Source: Numida meleagris
Taxonomy: Eukaryota; Chordata; Aves; Galliformes; Numididae
Reading direction: 5' to 3'
NCBI RefSeq assembly: GCF_002078875.1
Contig: NC_034420.1
Location: forward strand, 2,050,519-2,114,518
Length of the DNA: 64,000 nucleotides
Shown: in pieces, positions 55,501 through 64,000 of the stretch
Position numbering within the stretch: the first letter of the stretch is position 1
Layout of the letters: each line of letters starts with the position of its first letter
Made by a program: the position numbers and the translations under genes
The notes under the pieces: generated by a model
Told to the model about the DNA's origin: nothing
Database searches by the model: none
What the model saw: the letters and a program-made list of their open reading frames with translations, nothing else

Positions 55501-58500
55501 CTTGGTATTGGCTAGGTTCAGATCTTGGAGAGAGGTGAAAGCCAGGCTGCAAACTGGGGATGCTGCTGGGTGAAGCCATGGCACTGCAGGAGGGAGATGG
55601 CACATCCCACAAAGCCTCAGCCCCTGAACGGGGCTGGTGGTTTCCATCATGCTGTGCTGCTCACATTGGCATGGGTAAAATCCTCCAAAGATTCTGGGGC
55701 ACTCCTGAGCCACATGGGTCCCCAAGCAGCTGCTGTCTGAAGGGGCACAGTGCTGTGCAGCCCTGGGCAGCAGGCACAGGGGCCACACATAGGCTCACAG
55801 AATCCTTCTGCATCTCCTGCTGGTGTCTGGGGAACTGCTTTCAGCCCAGGTGGCCATTAAGAAAAGCTTGTGGGTGTCCCATGCCTGTGTGGTACACACT
55901 ACCAGTGGAGGGGTGTTCAGGAGGGAGATGCTCAGTACAGACCTCTGGGTTTCCCCAGATGAGGTATTCCTGGGTTCTAAGGGCTGGATTTACCCCAATT
56001 AGAAGAATGTATTCTTTGTGGACAGGAGGGCATGGAGGCAGGCAACTCACCTAAGAGCTAATAGTGTGAAAAATCCTTTTTCTGTTAAGGAGAATGGAGA
56101 ATAGAGAAGGAAAAGTGGCAGAAAGACAAGGCAGGGAGAGCCATCCTCTGGATGCTGTCCTTGAGGAAAACCAGGCAGCTTTGAATGGCTGCAGGCAGCC
56201 TGGCCCTGCGGGTCCTGCAAGTTGTGCTCCTGGGGCTCGTCACGCCATGACAAAACTATGTGGCCCCATGCCACAGCTCTCTGGGGCCGTCCCCAGGCAG
56301 CCCCATTGTCCCTCAGGTGCTGCAGCCCTTGTGAATGGCTTTGCTGCTGCTGCTGTTCTGCCTTTTCCTTGTGAAGTGTCTGACCTGGAGGACAGAAAGC
56401 AAGAAAGGAAAAGTTAGCTTAGAGATTGTCTCTGTTTATAGAAGGACTTTTCTTATCTGTTTAAGGCTTGCAAGGTTGCTGAGTTCTCGGCTCACCCTAT
56501 TGAGGAACATGCTTTGGGAGGGTGGGACGTGAGGATGCCTCAATCCTGCACCTGGGCTTTGTCGTCACTGCTGTTTCATCACACACCAGCACGCCCCATC
56601 TCTTCCTCATTGCTCCTTTCTTCCCCCTTTCACCACGATGATATCTCATCTCCACTTAATCTTCTTATTTTATTATACCAGAGTGGATTTTATTTGCAGC
56701 TTACTGAATTTTAAACACTTCCCTCCCAGGTGTGACAGAGCCTGGGCAGCCGCCCTCAGCCCACAGCAATTGCAGAGACCTTTGTAAAGCAATGGGGTGT
56801 AGGGGTGGTATTCCTCTAGGCCCACCTCTGCATTTCCAGGTTCCTGCTGGGAGCTAGGACTGCTTCCTGTGGAGAAAATCAAGACATATCTGGAAAGATG
56901 TGACAGCATGTCTTCAGAGGTGTAAAAACAAGGATATTCCAGGCATCCCAGTTAGAAAATAATGAGGAGGGTGCATGATTTTGACTGCAGTGGAGCTTGG
57001 GGCATCCCTGAGTGCTGCAGGGTGCAGAGCAGTGGTGCTGGGACAGCTGTGTCACAGCCCATTCCTGCCAGTTTGATGAGGGCTGATCACAGGTCTGCAC
57101 AGGTCAGCTCTGTTCCAGCTTTGGGATGATTCTCTCTGCCTCTCATCTGCACCATGCAGTCGCAGTGACCACAGGAGCTGTGTGTGCAGCAGTGGCACAA
57201 CCCCAGGGCTGCTCCAGCACACCCCATCCGGCCATGAGTCATGGGATCCGAGCACGGCAGCTGGGCACGGCTTCACTTCCCACACCTGATCTCCATTTCC
57301 TTCCCTGATTCATTATCTCCACATCTGTATTTAACAAACAAGGCCGCAGGAGGAGCGGGCATGGTGCTGAGCCTGTGTCCCAAGCAGGTGGACGCCCGGA
57401 AGTTCCCATTCAGCAGCGCTGCTGCCTGTGACAAAAGCCACGTGTCCAGCCATGTGGCGTCCTTGTGCTGAGCAGCCTGCAGCCATGCAGGTTTTGCTGC
57501 TCCAGCCCTGCAGGGCCCTGCTGTACGGGCCCTTCCTGCAGCCTGAGTTACAGCTCTGTGCTGGCCGGGGTTATTGCATCTGCCATAAGGCGGGTGTAGG
57601 AGTTGTTACACATCCAGCTCTTTATCAAAATTAATAATAAATCATCAAACCTTGTGTCATCCATTTTGGATACAAAATATTCATTTGATAGAAGAAGAAA
57701 CATTTTCATACTTGGAGGGTGCTTGTCCCTCCCCTAAGGAGAACATTTGATTGTATCCTGCTCATACCAGCTGTAAGTGAAGTAATTATTCTTCCAGCAG
57801 GGACATTTGAATTATATCTGCCCTTGCTTTCCTGCACTGCAGCGCATTACTGGCCATTGAGCACCCTGCCATCCCTATCCAGCAGCTGAGTTAACCAGGA
57901 TTTAGAACACACACCCAAAGATGTGCTCCTCAAATTGTTGTAGCAATTCACCAGAGCAAAGTGATTGACTCTACCAGAGCTTCAAACCACTCTAGGAATG
58001 TTTGCCTATTTCTTTTCTTACATGTTCAGCAATGCTTTGCGCTTTCAGAAAACCATACAGTGGTGCCCAGGTGCACAGTGGTGCTTTGTAGGTGGCTCTG
58101 TGACATGGCATTGTCCTGGCCTGCAAGGCTCTTCCCTGCGTGTATTTCAAATTAGACCTACTGAATTTTTGCTTTGATGTCTCAAATATCTGCTGGCTTG
58201 TTTGGACCCTGGAGCGATCGGGATCTGTGCAGCAACCAGAGTACAACTTCATCTGCGAATCCTTAGTTGTAGGCCATGGTGTGAAGGTGGGAAGAATCCA
58301 GCCCGGCTCTCAGTCCCCAGTGCGGCAGGAGGGGCCCTGGGACACGAGTCCTGTGGGGATGGAGCATGTTGGGGCGAGGGCTGGGGTCGGTGCAAGGCGT
58401 TGAGGGACCTGGGGCAAGCATGTGGCCATGGCTGTGTTGAGCAAGTTTTGGCTGCAGCTGTGTTAACGTGGAAGCTCCTGAAGCACATCAGTCCCGTTTT

Positions 58501-58919
58501 CTCCACAGGGCACTGAGCAGCACCACAGCAATGGGGTTTGGTGGGCAGGGAGATGTGCCGGGCTCTGTTTGTGTTTAAATCCTGTGAAAAGGGTGTAGTC
58601 CTCATGGGAAGAATTCTTTATAGTATTGTTACGAATAAAGTACACTTCTGATATAAATGCACCACAAAGCAGGTGCCCTGTCAGCAATAAAGGACTTCCT
58701 GTCACTTCCATCTGCTCTACTCCACATTTTTAAACATTTGGCTCAGGTTTTAACAGGTAACAGAAAAACATGCTGAGGAGAGCTACTGAGAGCTTCCATC
58801 ACAAGCGCAGCGTCGTAGTGCTGCGTTGTTACGCCAGATCGCTGCTGCTGACATTTTTGCTTCCAATTTTCAATGCCTATCACTGCATTCAGCGCCTTCT
58901 GCATCATCAGCTTGCGGCC
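52526..58919. other. Intergenic region downstream of ETF1
   Basis: No recognised coding exon or transposon. The part from 54.7 to 57.5 kb is GC-richer and contains chance-like open frames (longest 212 codons, minus strand, 55150-55788). AT-rich blocks at about 54310-54690 and 57600-57860 look different from their surroundings and are possible conserved non-coding elements. In human the next gene on this side is EGR1; none of its zinc-finger sequence is visible. Confidence 0.6.
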
Positions 58920-59509
58920 CGCGCGACCTTGGTGGCCCAAAGCAGCGCTGTGCCGCTGTCCCCGTAACACTGCGCAGTCGCTGGCGGCCGTGTGGGACAT
59001 CGGCAAGCCTCAGCGGCGGGCAGGCACACAGCCCGGGGCTCTGGGAGGGCTCCGGGAGCCGGAGGCGCTGCTCAGCACTGCGGGCCGCAGGTGCGGCTGG
59101 GCCATCCCCGCGCGGCGCCCGAGGGCTTCACCTCAGCGCCTCGGAGGAAACTAAGCGGGGCCAACTGCGAGCTACGGAGAAAACCAGGCTCAAAAAGTGA
59201 GATGCAACGAGCTGATCTGCGGGCAGGCCCTGCTGTGCGGATGGAGGCGACAGAGAACCCCACCGTTTCGCGGCCCCGCGCCATTTTCTCTGCCCAGAGC
59301 GGTCACACGGCGCGGTCGGGCCTGTTACCGCTCTCGGCCCGTCAGGCGGCGCGGCGCCTTCCCGGCACCCCCCGCGCGGCCGCAGTGCGCGCCGGGCGCC
59401 CCCTCAGCCAATAGGAGCGCGGCGCCGCGGGGGCCGCCGGGAGTTGAGGTTCGCTACGAGGAGAGCGGAGGCGGTGGGCGCCGCTTTTCTTCCGGGCGCC
59501 GTGACGTCA

Positions 59510-59541
59510 CGTGCGTGCGTCCGCTCGTGCGTGCGTGCGCG
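59510..59541 (+). repeat. GTGC-rich short tandem repeat at the gap edge
   Basis: Imperfect CGTG/GTGC repeats run up to a G-rich stretch just before the N run, a composition that often breaks sequencing. Confidence 0.7.
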
Positions 59542-59565
59542 AAGCGGGGGGGCGGGCGAGCGGCG

Positions 59566-59710
59566 NNNNNNNNNNNNNNNNNNNNNNNNNNNNNNNNNNN
59601 NNNNNNNNNNNNNNNNNNNNNNNNNNNNNNNNNNNNNNNNNNNNNNNNNNNNNNNNNNNNNNNNNNNNNNNNNNNNNNNNNNNNNNNNNNNNNNNNNNNN
59701 NNNNNNNNNN
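59566..59710. other. Assembly gap, 145 N
   Basis: An uninterrupted run of N inside the GC-rich island; any promoter or first-exon sequence there is missing. Confidence 1.
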
Positions 59711-60140
59711 CTCCCCCACCACCTCCCCCCGGCAGCCTCCCACAGGGCCCGGAGCCGCGCTGTGGGCCTGAGGGGCCCGGCGCTGCCTGGAGGTGGCTGC
59801 GGGCCGGGCCCGGCCGCGCGCCGCTCTTCCCGCCGCCCTCCTCCTCCTCTGGGGGCCGCTGAGGAAAAACATTAAAGAAAAAAAAAAAAAAGTAATTCAA
59901 GAACTGGATAACGGAAAAATGCGCATCCAAACGATCGCAGTGTGTAGGAGGGGAACGCGTAACGCTGAGCGCAGGGTGGGAGGCGGGCTGCGTCGCGCCC
60001 GGTGCGCGGCTCCGGTCCGGAACTCCGGGCCCGGGGTGAGCTGCCTTCCGCCCGCCTTGAAGGGGAGCGCAGGTACCGCAGCCCGGCGTGAAAGGCCCCG
60101 GTTTGCTGCCGCGGGGGAAGAGCAGCGCCGAGCTGGGAGC

Positions 60141-63100
60141 TGAGAAAAGTAGTGAGAATCAGTGATACTAAATGTTTTCTGTTTTGTATCGCTGTACGCA
60201 TGATTTGCTGCTGCGTACGGAATTCCACACGATGCAACAGAATTGGATGGTAGAAAAAAAATCTGAAGTGGGCTGATATGGCACTCTGAAGGTGAGCTGG
60301 GCATAGTGGAGGCACCGAATGTTTGGGGCTTTTTTAGCTAGCTTAGTGCCCACTCACTGAGCAGGCCTGGAAAACACCCTCAGGTGTTGCCTGCTGTGTG
60401 TAAGCAGAGATGGAAAGCCAAAAGGAAATGGCCCCAATGGCATTTCAGTGTTCAGCACCAATCACTGAAGCCAGCAGCTTAAAGACCATTCTCGACGATC
60501 CCGCTGCCCCAGTTGATTGGGTGAGCTTGCCTTTAAATGTTGGCAACATCAGAGTGGCTGTGGCGTAGGTGTGCGTTCCAGCAGCAGCCACCTGCAGAAA
60601 GCCCTCTTCTGCTTTTCCAGCACGGACAGCGCATCCCAGCAATGTTTTCCTAACTGTGCCAGCGGGTTGCAAATACCGCCCGGCCTTGGGGTGTGTGAGG
60701 TGCTCCAGTGGGGCTGGGAGGGATGTCACCCTTGCTCAGGTTTCTTGCTTGCCCTTTGTAACCACTCTCCCTTTTGAGAAGCCTTCCCTGGTTTTGGCCA
60801 AATTGCAAATGGGCAGAATTGCCAATGGGCAGAAGCAAATCTAACTTCTGAGTGCTGATAGTGGCCATGTCCCCTTGTTACAGCTGCATCTAGGAGATGC
60901 GCTAAGGGAAAGGCAAATATGGATGGGATATTAAAACTTTCATTATTTAAGAGGCTTAGAAAACAAGTTTTTTCCTTTTTTGAAATAAATTAATATAAAA
61001 TTTTAGTAAGATGAACAGTTAATTCTGTGGTTTCCTATAGAAACTGATACTCCATAAAGTGTAGTTGGTAGTTTAATTTTGATTCTGGGGAAGGCTGGAG
61101 CAGAACCACTTGTGTCTGAGCAGAAGTGCTTCACTGGAGTCACCACAAGCCCTTTGAAATGGAACCCTGGCTCAAAGGTTCTGCACTCTGCTATTGCAGC
61201 AGATGAGATTCTCTGGAAGATTTGTTGAAACAAACAGAGCAAAAGTAGAAGTGGTATCGACAGAGTTTTCAGTCAGTGATTACAGTGTTTTATGCAGACT
61301 CTTGTATCAGTTGTTAACAGCAGCAGCAAACATCACAAAGCCAGGGATGATCTGACCATGCAAAACCTGATGGGATGCTCCTCTGTTTAAGAATGTTGTT
61401 GTCAGAAAGAAGACATGGGTGCTTGCTTACTGCAAGCGAGATGTTCCTGCTGCTGCAGGAGGTCATATTTGCAGCACTTTGGGTGCTCGCTCACTGCCTC
61501 CCGATGCCAGGGCCGAGTCCCCAGTGCTGCAGGTGCAGATATATGATGCAGGAGTTCTGAGAAGCAAATACAAAGCAGTTCCGGGTGGCTGATAAACAAG
61601 AGATAATGTGTCAACATGTTAATTGCATAAAAGTCAGAGAACAGGGTGTTCTAGCCCTCAACTTTTTCTGCACTGGATGGATCATTTGCCTTTATTTAAA
61701 GAAAAATCTGTCATTGAAATAATACCGGTCTATTTTTAAAGCTGGAATCTAAGATAAATATTTTAAGGTTTTAGAGTAACAACTTCTATTTGCTATATGA
61801 AGTTCTAGCTAGTGTTCTGAAGTCACCAGCTTAGGACAGCCGAAGGCTTTAGCTATTTTGTTCTAGCTCTGGAAATCATGTTGTTAGCCTTTTAACAGTG
61901 ATGAGCAGGTGATTTAGTTAGGGCTTGGCTTTCAATTGTAGATGGGATATGGTGTCTGGCCGCACAGGCCCGTGTGGGCGCTCAGGAGGCACAGGACCAC
62001 AGTTCAGCTCGGGGAGCGCTGTCTCCATTGGATGCACTGTGTGAGTGGACAAATGATTGGGAATGAGGAGTAAGGAGGTAATCCAGAACAGATGGAGGGC
62101 TTGCCAAAATGATGGAAAGGGCTCTTTCTTTGCCCGGTTTTTGTTTTCTCTGAAATCAGATAACAGCAACCTTTTTGCTCTTCTAAAGAACCGAACTTTC
62201 TGAAAGTGAAATACCAACAAGTGATGTGTGAAACATGTTTTTTTTACTTACAAATTCTGAGCTGCTTGTAAAACCTGAGTTCAGTAGCATCAAACCCATT
62301 ACGTGTGTTTGCCTTGAATACGTGCTAAAAGCCCCATGGTTCTCGTTCCCTCCGAAAGCCACACTAAGCCATGCTTTTGTTTCACAAGCAGGCTTTAAAG
62401 CTGTGGATAATTAGTTTCCTAGTGGTTGTAAAAGAATATAAAGGTATGGAAAATACATCTGCACATAGGTAAAAAGGTTACACAGGTATGAGTGGAAGTG
62501 CATGCATTGTAACATCGTAAGAAGAATCTGTTTTTCTCCCAGAGCCTTGTGCCTGTTGGGCACCCACAGCACGTGGTTACTGAGCAGGAGGGCAGAGTGG
62601 CAGCGCTCCCACTTGCTCAGCCACCATCAGCTCCCTGTGCTGTGCCCTTGGTGCGCTGTGCTGTGCTGCCAGCACTGATCCCCTGCTGCAGAGCTCGGTG
62701 GGGGGAGCGTGGAGGGGCGCTGGGAAGGAGGGCCGTGCTCAGGAGTACCACTGACAAGTGCTTGTTTATGTTGTATTGGAATTTGTATCCTGAAGTTATG
62801 TATATGGAAAATATGCTTCCCAATGTGCCACCTTTATTGTCTAGAATGTCTCTCTCATTCCTGTTCAGTGTTTAAGTGCCTCTGTAAATAATAAATGAAG
62901 AACTATAATTCAAAATGTTGCCAAAAGTCTTTCAGTTTCTCCTGGCAGAACTTTGATGGGAGCTGAAGGTCTTCAAATTCACAAGGTAACATCTCAGAAT
63001 AAAGCATTTCAAGCAGGAGCGCTTTGCCAGCAACTTCCATAGATCGTGCTGGTGCTACCTGGAGTTCCTGGGTTTCTGCAGCTGGAGGTGGCGTGCCCCC

Positions 63101-64000
63101 AAACCATTTGAAGCTTTACAGTGCAAAACAAACCTGAGCATTCTGTTTGGAAACTCAGATACAACAGCTGGATGTATCTCGATAGGCCTATAACGTTCTG
63201 CCTTGTTTCTTCCCTCCTTGTCTCAATCTGTGCACACCAAGCAGGCAGTTGCATTTTGTTCAATCTTTTTCCAAATGTTCTCAGAGGAATCCTTCAAAGA
63301 GTTTACTCTTGTGGTGATAGAGATACTGATGGACTGGGCAATGATCGTATTTGTATCTGGAACAAAGGAGGCACTGTCCTAGCTCCAGTGTTGCTGTTTT
63401 GTTCTTAATCAAAGTCTGAGAGTGGATGAAGAGCCAGCAGGACCTTTGTAGACCTATGTATTAACTGGTTACTGTGCTTTCTTTGCTAGGATAGCAAGCT
63501 ATGCTTTGCAGTTATCTTTATTCATTAGCTAAATGAGCAGTGTTCTGAGCTGCGTGTCAGACATGTGAGTGTCCAGCCAGCAACGTGCTGGGCTGTTTCA
63601 TCAGCTGGGGGGAAAAAGGGAAATGGCGAGGGCAGGTGTCTGATGAGGTGAGGATGCTAGCTGGCTGCTTGGGAGGCACAGAAGAGCCTTTGGGGCAGTG
63701 GATGTAAGATCTGTGCTGCCGCAGAGGTCATCAGACACTCAGTCACATTTCATAGTGCCCGTAAGAGGAGGGATGAAAATGTAAAGTGAATAGATTACTG
63801 TTTCTTTGGCAGCAGTTCAGAAAATAGGAAGGAAGAGCTTAAGAAAATGAATTAGAGCTGGGTAACTGAATTTAGAGCCAGGAGAGCTATGATGAAATGA
63901 GAGAAGTAGCCCAGGAAGTGTGGAAAGCTGTATCTTTTGGGGAGGGCAAGGTGGAACAATAGGCCGAGTGGGAAAATGGTTACCAAGGGTAGAAGGGCTG
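60141..64000. other. Region right of the orphan island, no gene recognised
   Basis: Moderately AT-rich unique sequence. It holds a 16-bp duplication at 60801-60832 and an AATAAA at 62890-62895 after AT-rich, 3'-UTR-like sequence. The segment may be intronic or non-coding if a transcript starts at the island. No family-level similarity was recognised. Confidence 0.5.
60801..60832 (+). repeat. 16-bp direct duplication
   Basis: AATTGCAAATGGGCAG is followed immediately by AATTGCCAATGGGCAG, one mismatch. Confidence 0.9.

Larger units (their letters stand above)
58920..60140. promoter_or_regulatory. Orphan CpG island with gap
   Basis: A strongly CpG-rich block. Promoter-type motifs on its left side: CCAAT near 59409, CTTCCGGG (ETS) at about 59489, TGACGTCA at 59502-59509 fused to CACGTG at 59508-59513. 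A gap of 145 N follows. Beyond it are more GC-rich sequence, a 14-A run at 59878-59891 and a possible minus-strand splice acceptor at 59859-59860. This is probably the promoter of a gene or lncRNA whose body lies partly or wholly outside the window; direction is undecided. Confidence 0.6.

Noticed and set aside
59860..59895. ATTAAA plus 14-A run as the 3' end of a processed retrocopy
   Set aside because: Signal abuts the A run with no cleavage spacing, and the upstream sequence matches no known mRNA; a chance A-tract or a minus-strand pyrimidine tract fits better.
59197..59930. Frames of 120-221 codons across the N gap
   Set aside because: They read through 145 unknown bases in GC-rich DNA, so the frame cannot be trusted.

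Overview
The window is vertebrate nuclear DNA, most likely from a galliform bird such as chicken. The reasons are two complete multi-exon genes with GT-AG introns, several degraded CR1 LINE fragments (the main avian retroposon), no SINEs, and compact CpG-island promoters. The species is inferred from remembered family sequences and was not searched. No operon, CRISPR array or prokaryotic element is present.

Layout. 1-2500: intergenic, with an eight-copy 32-bp minisatellite at 1710-1965. 2580-3280: CpG-island promoter of HSPA9, with four NRF1-type sites. 3076-23696: HSPA9 (mortalin, mitochondrial Hsp70), + strand, 17 coding exons that join into a 675-residue protein without a frame error, with poly(A) signals near 24325 and 24364. 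24.4-25.9 kb: intergenic. 25.95-27.45 kb: CpG-island promoter of ETF1 with TCTCGCGAGA, ZNF143-like and ETS/CRE-like motifs. 26954-50497: ETF1 (eRF1), + strand, 10 coding exons and a 437-residue protein; intron 1 is 13.7 kb. The 3' UTR probably runs to about 52.5 kb. 52.5-58.9 kb: intergenic, with two AT-rich blocks that may be conserved non-coding elements. 58.9-60.1 kb: a third CpG island, interrupted by a 145-base run of N, to which no gene can be assigned. 60.1-64 kb: no recognisable gene.

HSPA9 and ETF1 lie head to tail, as in the human 5q31.2 region (remembered). The genes do not form a pathway. One serves mitochondrial protein import and folding, the other cytosolic translation termination. 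Both are housekeeping genes, which fits their TATA-less CpG-island promoters.

I found no new multi-gene system. The best leads are regulatory: possible upstream ORFs and a 46-codon in-frame extension after the stop in the gene for the termination factor itself; an open frame extending upstream of the mortalin start; a perfect 11-bp hairpin in the ETF1 3' UTR; and the orphan CpG island at 59-60 kb.
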